DNA of 32,821 nt, taken from NCBI GenBank assembly GCA_013824115.1, contig PNNG01000007.1:1-32821 (forward strand). The letters run 5' to 3'. Position numbers and translations under genes: made by a program. Shown here in pieces: positions 24,442 through 30,983 of the stretch. The notes under the pieces are model-generated. The model worked only from the letters and a program-made list of their open reading frames with translations, was not told where the DNA came from and did not search any database. The stretch is from Sphingobacteriaceae bacterium. GTDB taxonomy: Bacteria > Bacteroidota > Bacteroidia > UBA7662. Positions within the stretch are counted from its first letter, which is position 1, and every line of letters begins with the position of its first letter.

Positions 24442-24956
24442 TCTTGGAAGCGGCCTTGTCATTTGAACGACTCTTGCTTTCGGGCATGAAGGCCGAGATG
24501 GTAGCCTATCTACGTGACCATCTGAATGAATTCGCTGTAGCTGTCGAGCTGGGACTCACCAAACGGCAACCATTGGCTTGGCGGTCGGTTTGGGTCTTGG
24601 AGGAAGTAATGGCACATGGCGACACGAGGATTTTGCCCTATCTCTCACGGATATTTGAGTTTTTGCCGGGTGCCGAAGATGGGCATTGTCGACAATGGCT
24701 CATGGTGTTGCACCGAATAAATCTGCCGGATGATCACCTTGCGCCCCTATTCGATTTGTGCATGGGAATATGGTGTCATCCAGGCAAACAACCATCGGTT
24801 CGTTACCATGCCTTTTTAACCATGTTGCACATCGCCGACCGATTTCCTGAACTCAAGCACGAAATAGCAGCTAGTTTAACAGCTCCTCTGTTAGAAAGCC
24901 TGAGTCCAGGAATCCGCAAAAGTTTGCTGAAAAGGCACTTTAAAACCGAAAGCTAA
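24438..24956 (+). CDS. Small all-helical repeat protein, unknown
   Basis: A 172-residue soluble protein, predicted all-alpha, with repeated helix pairs like HEAT/ARM units (WRSVWVLEEVMAHGDTRILPYLSRIF; RYHAFLTMLHIADRFPELKHEIAAS). No signal peptide, membrane segment or catalytic motif is seen, and I do not recognise a named family. The likely start is a TTG at 24438 that overlaps the S15 peptidase stop (TTGA), suggesting translational coupling; the first in-frame ATG is at 24486 and would give 156 residues. A scaffold or adaptor role would fit such a fold but is not shown by the sequence. Confidence 0.75.
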   Translation: MILEAALSFERLLLSGMKAEMVAYLRDHLNEFAVAVELGLTKRQPLAWRSVWVLEEVMAHGDTRILPYLSRIFEFLPGAEDGHCRQWLMVLHRINLPDDHLAPLFDLCMGIWCHPGKQPSVRYHAFLTMLHIADRFPELKHEIAASLTAPLLESLSPGIRKSLLKRHFKTES

Positions 24957-25012
24957 AGATCAGTTTAGAGTCCCATTTTAAATGAAATTTAGGGCGCTCG
25001 ATTTGAACCCCA

Positions 25013-25041
25013 TTGATCGTCTAAGCAACGACCTAAATTTG
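25013..25041 (+). promoter_or_regulatory. Promoter upstream of the RlmL-like gene
   Basis: TTG at 25013-25015 and TAAATTTG at 25034-25041 are 18 nt apart, matching the phylum consensus. This predicts a leader of about 90 nt before the GTG at 25139. The rest of the 182-nt gap between genes shows nothing else. Confidence 0.65.
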
Positions 25042-25138
25042 CGGAATCATCCATCCTTGGTGCCACATTTAGCCCATGTTTTTTCTGTTAAACCTGGCCA
25101 GCTGCGGTCATCCGACCCAAAAGCCGTAACTTCGCCCC

Positions 25139-26341
25139 GTGTCGATTTTTGAAACCCCAGCCGAGCTGGTCATTACCTGTTACAAGCGTTTAGGTACTTT
25201 TTTGGAGCGTGAGCTCAAAACCCTGGGCTACGAGCCCACTTTTGTGTCGGAAAGCATGGTGCGCCTGCAAGGCACGGCCACCGATGCCATGCACCTCAAC
25301 ATGAAACTGCGTACAGCCAGTCAGGTGCTGTATCCGCTGCTCACTTTTCCGGCCCCCGATGCCGAAGAGGTGTACAAACAACTGCGGAAGTACACGTTTG
25401 AACGCCTGCTGCAGCCCGAAGGGTATTTTTCGGTGACCAGCTTTGTGAAGCACCCCTCGGTGAACAACCCGATGTTTGTAAACCTGAAGGTGAAGGATGC
25501 AGTGGTAGACCGCATGCGCGATAAAACCGGCCGCCGGCCAAGCACAGGCTCTGAGTTCCGCGGGGCCGTTTTGCACCTGTATTGGGTGGGTGAAGAAGCC
25601 ACCTTGTATGTCGATACCTCGGGCGAAAGCATTGCCCGCCACGGCTACCGCTTGCATCCAGGCAAGGCACCACTTTTGGAGTCGATTGCCGCTGCCATGG
25701 TGATGGCCACCGACTGGAAACCAGAACAACCCCTGCTCAATCCAATGGGCGGCGTAGGTACCCTGGCCATTGAAGCCATTTTGCTGGCTACCAACCGCTA
25801 TCCCGGACTCTACCGCCGCCGTTATGCCTTCCAGCACCTACAGGGCTACAACCAACGCGCCTACCTCGAGGCCGTGCTCGATTTGGAAGATGCCATTACC
25901 GAAACCCTCACCGAGCCGGTGATTATCAACGACCGCGATACCCGCATGCTGAGTTTTGCCCTGCAGAATGCCGAAAAAGCCGGCGTGGGCCCATGGGTGA
26001 AGACTTATGGAGGCGATTACCGCGAGCTGAAAATTCCGGCCAATCCGGGTTGGGTTTTGATCAATCCCGAATACGGCGAGCGATTGGGTGAAGTAGAAGC
26101 TTTGACCCATACCTACGGCGAGATCGGCAGCTGGATGAAACACCAACTTACCGACTGGCGCGTGGCCCTCATCAGCGGCAATCTCGACCTGCTGGGCAAA
26201 ATTGGCCTCAAGCCCGATCAGCGCATACCGCTTTACAACGGCCGCCTCGACAGCCGCCTGTGTTTGTACAGCGTTTATGCGGGAACCAAGCGGACATTTG
26301 GAGATGCAGATGTGGTAAAAGATGCAGCTGAGCCTGAATAA
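25139..26341 (+). CDS. THUMP-domain RNA methyltransferase, RlmL-like with altered motifs
   Basis: A 400-residue protein related to the 23S rRNA m2G2445 methyltransferase RlmL. A small N-terminal ferredoxin-like part and THUMP domain (about 10-160) bind RNA; GYRLHPGKAPLLESIAAAMVM (about 169-189) is the conserved lead-in to the Rossmann methyltransferase domain. Two catalytic motifs deviate: motif I reads NPMGGVGT (201-208), where the family norm is DPMCGSGT, and motif IV reads NPEYGERLG (309-317) where NPPYGER is expected. INDRD (263-267) still supplies the acidic SAM ligand. The start is GTG; the first in-frame ATG is well inside the domain. It may be a diverged paralogue with changed or lost activity. 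Confidence 0.85.
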   Translation: MSIFETPAELVITCYKRLGTFLERELKTLGYEPTFVSESMVRLQGTATDAMHLNMKLRTASQVLYPLLTFPAPDAEEVYKQLRKYTFERLLQPEGYFSVTSFVKHPSVNNPMFVNLKVKDAVVDRMRDKTGRRPSTGSEFRGAVLHLYWVGEEATLYVDTSGESIARHGYRLHPGKAPLLESIAAAMVMATDWKPEQPLLNPMGGVGTLAIEAILLATNRYPGLYRRRYAFQHLQGYNQRAYLEAVLDLEDAITETLTEPVIINDRDTRMLSFALQNAEKAGVGPWVKTYGGDYRELKIPANPGWVLINPEYGERLGEVEALTHTYGEIGSWMKHQLTDWRVALISGNLDLLGKIGLKPDQRIPLYNGRLDSRLCLYSVYAGTKRTFGDADVVKDAAEPE

Positions 26342-26384
26342 GGCCATATTGCGTAAATTCCCATGCCATAAAGACAAGGAGTAA

Positions 26385-26711
26385 TTAGCCCTTTTTGCTC
26401 ATGATTTCATAGAGCTTTTTGGGGTCATCGCGGTTATCCCAAATGGCGGAGATCAATATGAATTCACCCTCGCGTCGATACAAGATGCTGTGATGACCTA
26501 AAACAGATTGGTATGTCGTTTTGAAGTCTGTTGGTTTGCCTAGTTCAGGATAGTGGCTCAGTAGTTGAATGCGTTCATGAATGGCTTCATAGAGCTTTTT
26601 AGGATAAGCCGGCGAGCCATTTCTTTTTAGCCAATAGGTTAGAATTTGTTGGAGCTGAAATTCGGCCGTCTTTGACCAGATAACCTTCAGCTTTCTTTGA
26701 TTCCGAGCCAT
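26385..26711 (-). CDS. RelE/ParE-superfamily toxin
   Basis: A 108-residue toxin of the RelE/ParE fold. KVIWSKTAEFQLQQILTYWLKRNGS is the typical N-terminal strand plus long helix, followed by a second helix (KKLYEAIHERIQLLSHYPELGKPTD) and the C-terminal sheet (YQSVLGHHSILYRREGEFILISAIWDNRDDPKKL). The HYPELGKP segment and the closing IWDNRDDP favour the ParE branch, whose members act on gyrase, but RelE-like mRNA cleavage cannot be excluded. It is preceded by its antitoxin gene, with which it overlaps by 25 nt. Confidence 0.9.
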   Translation of the reverse strand: MARNQRKLKVIWSKTAEFQLQQILTYWLKRNGSPAYPKKLYEAIHERIQLLSHYPELGKPTDFKTTYQSVLGHHSILYRREGEFILISAIWDNRDDPKKLYEIMSKKG

Positions 26712-26935
26712 TGCGTTACTTTTTCATGAATGGCCTCATGTGTAACAATGTTCCCGAGTTCAAAATCTCGTTCACTCATTTCAAGAAGTAATTTTTGCTC
26801 TTTGGTGAGCTCTATCACTTCCTTTTCAAATTGCTTGGTTGAAACTAAACCATCCAAAGCCAACAAAAAATCTTTGTTCTGAATATTGTGCAACTTATGA
26901 ATGAGCGCACTTCTTACCTGATCGATGCTTGCCAT
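26687..26935 (-). CDS. Antitoxin partner of the ParE-type toxin
   Basis: 82 residues from the ATG at 26935; an upstream ATG at 26962 would add nine residues and fits less well with the promoter-like motif at 26949-26959. The protein is all-helical and charged, without an obvious DNA-binding motif. EIKLTKEQ-like and FELGNIVTHEAIHEKVTQWLG near the end resembles the C-terminal part of small antitoxins paired with ParE. It overlaps the toxin gene by 25 nt, the usual antitoxin-first order. Antitoxin identity rests on position, size and this C-terminal resemblance. Confidence 0.82.
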   Translation of the reverse strand: MASIDQVRSALIHKLHNIQNKDFLLALDGLVSTKQFEKEVIELTKEQKLLLEMSERDFELGNIVTHEAIHEKVTQWLGIKES

Positions 26936-27063
26936 GGTGTGTACTTTATTCAAATATCGCAAAGATGATTTGAATTATACTTCTTTTCTCGATATCCATA
27001 AAAGTGCATTTGTTGAGGTGTTGCAATTTGCCAAATTGGAAGAAGTCCCTTTTGAAGGCTAAT

Positions 27064-27248
27064 TCATAAAGCCTTCCATTTTTTCTTGAAATGCGCCACC
27101 ACCTCTGCGTGAGAAAGGGTTTCTCCTTGTTTTAATTGAAGGAGGCCTTTTCAATTTTGTTCTTTATCAGAAGTTGTTCGAAAAGCTGATTCAAATCCAC
27201 CACTTTGGGAAAAGTGCTGATGGCTTGTAAGACGGCTTCTTTTTTCAT
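27064..27248 (-). pseudogene. Frameshifted orphan antitoxin relic
   Basis: From the ATG at 27248 the frame reads MKKEAVLQAISTFPKVVDLN and onward for 38 codons before a stop at 27132-27134. Adding one base in the GG run near 27145 restores a 61-residue frame ending at the TGA at 27064-27066, with KIEKGLLQLKQGETLSH followed by AEVVAHFKKKWKAL. That is the normal shape of a small antitoxin of the type paired with ParE-like toxins. No toxin gene follows it. So this is a remnant of a toxin-antitoxin module inactivated by a one-base deletion and loss of the toxin. Confidence 0.75.
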
Positions 27249-27323
27249 AAATCAAAAATAGGTTTTCGGTCTATGAATACAAAAAGCTGTATGGCGCAAC
27301 CAAATAGGGCATGCATGCAATGG

Positions 27324-28232
27324 CTACTGCTCGCTCTTGGCCATTTGTTTTTCGAATTGGTTGTGTAGCATGAGCATAAGCAATCCGAAAAGTAGTGCGG
27401 TAAGGATGAGCAGGTTGTTGAGCAAGCCTTCCACCGAAAAGGAAAGTCGCAGCAAAATGGTAGAAATGATGAAACCTGAATTGCGCATCACCTTGTGAAA
27501 TTCATCGGTATAGAAAAACGAAAAGAGCAATAGAAGCACATCAGCAATGATGAGTACCGTAAAAAACTGCTCAAAAAAGATGTTGTTGATGTTTTCGAAT
27601 GAAGGACCCTTGAGCAAGCCTGGATGCAATTCGCTGATGCTCCAGCCGGCGAAGGTGTAAAGCGCAAGTGCCATCAACACAAGCACCAGCAATGCAGCGA
27701 TTACTTTTTTGATTTGGATGAAGCGCGCCAATCCCGACGCATGGCCTTCGGGTGACGCTTCCATGCGGTATTTTTTGTTGCTGTGGCGATAAAATTGAAA
27801 AATCAGGAAAAACAAAACAACGGATGTCAATAGGTCGTAGGTGAATTGCAGGTCGTATTTGATTTCGAACCAGTTGTACGACAAGCTCAAGTTCGACAAG
27901 TCTTTGAACAAGCGCCGTATGATGATCAACGAAATAATTTCGTATTGTTTGGCAATATAAGTGGTGATGGATTTGGGCAAATAGTACAGCAACAAATACA
28001 CCTCATACACCAAAATGAATGAAAATGGGGTGTAGATAGCCGATATGGGGTTGCTGAATAAGTCATTCGGGGCCGACAAGTGTATGATGCCTACATCGAC
28101 CAAAAAAATCAACAACAAATGAATAAGAAAGCTGGCTATGGCTATTACCAGGATGATGCGTTCTCCTTTTTGCTTGGTTTCAGCCGAAAGCAGTTTTTGG
28201 TACAACTGCGAAAAGGAGCGGGGTATGGCCAT
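27324..28232 (-). CDS. Integral membrane protein, unknown
   Basis: A 302-residue protein with about six membrane segments, at approximately 26-48, 66-86, 130-148, 176-196, 222-242 and 270-290. The loop at 149-172 is charged (RHSNKKYRMEASPEGHASG), and the C-terminus ends in a charged tail. There is no signal peptide, transporter motif or named domain that I recognise. Codon usage and composition are similar to its neighbours, and it lies between two toxin-antitoxin regions without close operon partners. No TAnnTTTG box is evident in the 38 nt upstream. Confidence 0.8.
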   Translation of the reverse strand: MAIPRSFSQLYQKLLSAETKQKGERIILVIAIASFLIHLLLIFLVDVGIIHLSAPNDLFSNPISAIYTPFSFILVYEVYLLLYYLPKSITTYIAKQYEIISLIIIRRLFKDLSNLSLSYNWFEIKYDLQFTYDLLTSVVLFFLIFQFYRHSNKKYRMEASPEGHASGLARFIQIKKVIAALLVLVLMALALYTFAGWSISELHPGLLKGPSFENINNIFFEQFFTVLIIADVLLLLFSFFYTDEFHKVMRNSGFIISTILLRLSFSVEGLLNNLLILTALLFGLLMLMLHNQFEKQMAKSEQ

Positions 28233-28406
28233 GTACTATCAAAAACATGGAACAGTCAAGGTTGCTAAAAGTTTTATTTTCAGCGGGTTGGCGTTTTATA
28301 GCTGCTGATAAACGGCAATGGCTTGTTGCTCGAAAGGTGTAGGTTGCTTTCGATAAGTTATTGGATTCCTTCGCCCCCTTTCATGGGAAACCCTTTTAAA
28401 CGATGG

Positions 28407-28718
28407 CTAGCCCACGTCCATGCTTGACGTAGGAAGTTCAACTTGAAAAGTGACCTTTGCTTTCATGGCACTGAAAACACGCAGCAGGGTACCAACCGTT
28501 ACATTGCCCACATTGCTTTCGAGCCGAGAGATTTGAGATTTTTGTACGCCAATGAGTTTGCCCAATTCTTCTTGGGTTAAGTGCCGCTCTTTTCGGGTTT
28601 GTTTGATGGCCCGACCAATCAAATCGAGTTGTAATTCGTACTCAAAAACATCACGTTCGGGCGTGCCTATTTTGCCAATAAGTTGGTCTTGCACTTCGTC
28701 AAGGGTGTATGTTTTCAT
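28407..28718 (-). CDS. HigA-like antitoxin, XRE-type helix-turn-helix
   Basis: 103 residues from the ATG at 28718, chosen because it overlaps the toxin stop as ATGA; a start at 28763 would overlap the toxin by 49 nt. The central helix-turn-helix (about 45-95) has LTQEELGKLIGVQKSQISRLES, characteristic of the XRE/Cro family, followed by VTVGTLLRVFSAMKAKVTFQV. The antitoxin binds DNA and neutralises the upstream HigB-like toxin. Toxin-first order is typical for HigBA. The pair probably autoregulates. Confidence 0.92.
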   Translation of the reverse strand: MKTYTLDEVQDQLIGKIGTPERDVFEYELQLDLIGRAIKQTRKERHLTQEELGKLIGVQKSQISRLESNVGNVTVGTLLRVFSAMKAKVTFQVELPTSSMDVG

Positions 28719-29068
28719 GGCTTTTTGTTCTTTGATTTTTCGTTGATGTACTTTAATCTCCATTGTTTGGCGCGCTCAATTTCATTGTCAGGTACTTTGC
28801 TCCTTTTCTTAACGAAACCATGGGTTGCAATCACCAAGGTGTTCGTTTTATCGTCCTTTTCCCAAAAGGCCAAAAGCCTATATTGGATTCCTTGGTAAAG
28901 GGTTCGGAACTCCCAGATGTCATCCTTTAGTTTTTTGAAAAGCTCTGAATCAAGTTCGATTTGGGATTTGCGAATATTGTAAAGAATCTTTTCAGCATGC
29001 TTTTTATCCAGCTCTTTTAGAAACGCCAGTGCTTCTTCTAAGAATATGATTTCAAACAAAGTTGGCAT
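28715..29068 (-). CDS. HigB-like toxin (Gp49 family)
   Basis: A 117-residue protein of the phage-derived Gp49-like/HigB toxin family (RelE fold). FLKELDKKHAEKILYNIRKSQ forms the paired helices, then LFKKLKDDIWEFRTLYQGIQYRLLAFWEKDDKTNTLVIATHGFVKKRSKVP gives the sheet with the conserved WEFR, YR, and HGFVKK elements associated with ribosome-dependent mRNA cleavage. The C-terminus is Lys-rich. The stop overlaps the antitoxin start by four bases. Confidence 0.92.
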   Translation of the reverse strand: MPTLFEIIFLEEALAFLKELDKKHAEKILYNIRKSQIELDSELFKKLKDDIWEFRTLYQGIQYRLLAFWEKDDKTNTLVIATHGFVKKRSKVPDNEIERAKQWRLKYINEKSKNKKP

Positions 29069-29266
29069 GAAGTCATTCCTTTAAACTTCAAATATCGTAA
29101 AAAGTTTCTTTATAACGAAACAAATGCGAATGGTTGGCCAATCAAAGCGTAGTCAATATGACTATGAATGACTGAGGCGATTTGAACGTGGATAGTCTAG
29201 TGAGGCCAGGCTTCACATTTTTACTGTAATGCTATCCTGGTGTTTCATGAGGCTCGGCGTTTGCAA

Positions 29267-29941
29267 TTAACTTGCAACCGGCCGCAAGCCATACGCAAAC
29301 AAATACCCTATCATCCAAAATTCACCTATGGTCGCCGGAATGGTCAAAGCCTCTACCAGCGCATGCGAAATGCCCAAGCTGCCCAAAAAGGTGCTGAGGA
29401 TATAACCCATGCCACCTACCAGGAGCATGCGGCCCAGCCAAAGCGGCATGCGGCCCGATTGGATGACGGCATGGCCCATAGGCATGAGCCACAACCCAAA
29501 AAACAAGCCACCCAATGACCAAGCTTTGGCGGCCATTTGGGTCAACATTTCTATGATTAGCATTTTTTCTGAAGCGCTTACACCAGCATAAGCAGCCATT
29601 TCGATGGCAGTTCCCAAGGCAATGCCGCTCACCAATATGGCAGCAGCATTGAGGAGTCCCCAGCCTGCTGTGGCAAAAGCAGCCCAATGGTTGATGTCTT
29701 TGAACAGCTTGAAGAACCAAACGGCAGCCAAGGCCTGCGATGCCACAATGCCCAGTTCGAGGGCCAACCGCCAATGGGCTTGGGAAGGGTGTGCGGTTAA
29801 ATTGTTGAGGGTTTGCTCGGGATCGCCGGCGATAAACAGCATCGGATGCAGCCACAAAAAGCCTAAAACGCCAAAAATGGCCAATAGCAGATACCACAAG
29901 CCTGTGAGGCGGGCGGTGGCCAAAAGTGATTTGTTTTCCAT
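29267..29941 (-). CDS. DUF4386-family membrane protein
   Basis: A 224-residue polytopic membrane protein with about six hydrophobic segments. The N-terminus (ARLTGLWYLLLAIFGVLG), the middle (AWSLGGLFFGLWLMPMGHAVIQSGRMP) and IPATIGEFWMIGYLFAYG at the end are characteristic of DUF4386 proteins, which are widespread in Bacteroidota and of unknown function. The start ATG is preceded on the minus strand by TATCTTTA, one base off the -7 consensus. It stands alone between a 198-nt gap that holds nothing recognisable and a 142-nt gap. Confidence 0.88.
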   Translation of the reverse strand: MENKSLLATARLTGLWYLLLAIFGVLGFLWLHPMLFIAGDPEQTLNNLTAHPSQAHWRLALELGIVASQALAAVWFFKLFKDINHWAAFATAGWGLLNAAAILVSGIALGTAIEMAAYAGVSASEKMLIIEMLTQMAAKAWSLGGLFFGLWLMPMGHAVIQSGRMPLWLGRMLLVGGMGYILSTFLGSLGISHALVEALTIPATIGEFWMIGYLFAYGLRPVAS

Positions 29942-30083
29942 AAAGCGGGTTTGGGTTGGTTGTTTAAAGATAGCAGAAGTTGCAGTTTCATCAACCTACT
30001 GGCAATGGGCCGCCTTTTTTTCGAAGTTAAATTGTTGAAAGGAGCATGATGCCTTGAATTGGCTTGCTAACCTACTGGGGTTC

Positions 30084-30611
30084 TTACCTAAACCTATATC
30101 CAAAACTTAAACCAACTCCCGGGATCACATCGCCCTCAAAGCGCAAAGGAGGTGAATCAATGTTGAATTGGCCTCCGGGTCGTGGCAAATAGCGCGAAAA
30201 GGCGAAATACGCACCTGTTGAAACCTTTAGGTAGTAGTTTGATTTAAAGCCAAACGTATAGTTCACATTGGGGTAAACCAATAAATCGATAAAGCTGCTG
30301 CGGATAGGCGGATTGGAAAAGGGGTTAGCAGTGAAACCGGCAACTTCGGAGCCAATACCCCATTTTTTGTATTTCAGATGCAGGCCTGTTCTGAGGATAG
30401 CTGTAGACTCCTCGAAGGTAGGTGCTAAAAAGCCCAATCCCAAGGAAGGCGAAAGGTAGATGCCTTTTGCTTTTGATAGGGCAATATCTACTTCTGTATT
30501 CAAGGAGAAACCTAAAAAATTGGAGCCGCCTAATTGACCTTCGAGGTTGACTTGCGCAAAGGCATTAAAACCCAAAAGAATGGAGCATAGGAAAATAACT
30601 GCTTTTTTCAT
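30084..30611 (-). CDS. Small outer-membrane beta-barrel protein
   Basis: 175 residues from the ATG at 30611, which begins a signal peptide (MKKAVIFLCSILLGFNAFA before QV); the ATG six codons further upstream would spoil it. The mature chain alternates hydrophobic and polar residues over many short strands (LHLKYKKWGIGSEVAGF, YYLKVSTGAYFAFSRYL, GVGLSFGYRFR), with Gly-rich turns and a C-terminal aromatic-Arg-Phe-Arg end. This is the pattern of an eight-strand outer-membrane barrel (PF13568-like). No specific function can be assigned. Confidence 0.82.
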   Translation of the reverse strand: MKKAVIFLCSILLGFNAFAQVNLEGQLGGSNFLGFSLNTEVDIALSKAKGIYLSPSLGLGFLAPTFEESTAILRTGLHLKYKKWGIGSEVAGFTANPFSNPPIRSSFIDLLVYPNVNYTFGFKSNYYLKVSTGAYFAFSRYLPRPGGQFNIDSPPLRFEGDVIPGVGLSFGYRFR

Positions 30612-30849
30612 CCTTCTAAAACAGCACATCTTGTGCTTTATTGCTTGGTTTCGGGAATGTTGAAATAGAATTCATGCGTACTGTGTTTTGCTTGCCTCTT
30701 TCTGTTATCAGCCAAGGTGCTTCTCATCAAGCCAAGTCGTTGTATTTCTTTTGAATTGTCACGTACCGAGAAACCAAGCGTTGAACTTCATGTAGGGCGT
30801 ATGCCCGCATTTGTTGAAGATCATTGATGAAGCTTTGAACGTTTGGCGG

Positions 30850-30959
30850 CTACCCGAAGGTGGCGATTTCGAAGTCCCGCACGTGCGGAATCAACCAAGC
30901 ACAATCTTTGATAGAAGCAAAAAGCTTGATTTAACCACTGAACCGCCACCTTTAGGTAG
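30850..30959. repeat. Imperfect 16-bp inverted repeat enclosing about 78 nt
   Basis: CTACCCGAAGGTGGCG at 30850-30865 and CGCCACCTTTAGGTAG at 30944-30959 are reverse complements at 14 of 16 positions. The right arm also folds on itself (CCACC/GGTAGG). It lies just outside the left boundary motif of the PLD gene cassette. Its shape, a long imperfect hairpin next to a mobile-looking gene, could be a recombination site or a dispersed intergenic repeat; neither is proven. Confidence 0.55.
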
Positions 30960-30965
30960 GTACTG

Positions 30966-30978
30966 TTATATGCTGCCC
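30966..30978 (+). repeat. Left copy of 13-bp inverted boundary motif
   Basis: TTATATGCTGCCC, matched in inverted orientation by GGGTTGCATATAA at 32710-32722 (11 of 13 positions). The two copies bracket exactly one gene (30984-32669); the gene's stop codon is 5 nt inside this copy. Confidence 0.6.
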
Positions 30979-30983
30979 TTCTT

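Larger units (their letters stand above)
30612..30983. other. Gene-poor stretch between the barrel protein and the PLD nuclease
   Basis: 372 nt without a convincing gene. Short frames in both directions exist but show no protein character. It holds a small hairpin GGGCGTATGCCC (about 30795-30806), the imperfect inverted repeat described separately (30850-30959), and the left cassette motif at 30966-30978. I see no tRNA or clear promoter here. Confidence 0.6.

Noticed and set aside
25190..25837. 215-codon open frame antisense to the RlmL-like gene
   Set aside because: It lies inside a well-supported methyltransferase gene and has no start context, promoter or family character.
26934..27062. 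42-codon plus-strand frame between the ParE-type antitoxin and the relic
   Set aside because: Its composition is fairly protein-like, so it could be a gene remnant, but it overlaps the antitoxin start codon, has no promoter and matches nothing I know.
28300..28406. Short minus-strand frame ending in a protein-like tail (TPFEQQAIAVYQQL) between the membrane protein and HigA genes
   Set aside because: Only about 32 codons between stops and no start; possibly the end of a lost gene but too short to support.
29187..29216. Inverted repeat GTGAGGCC/GGCTTCAC followed by T-rich bases, considered as a terminator
   Set aside because: The arms are separated by one base, so a hairpin cannot form properly, and no gene ends nearby on that strand.
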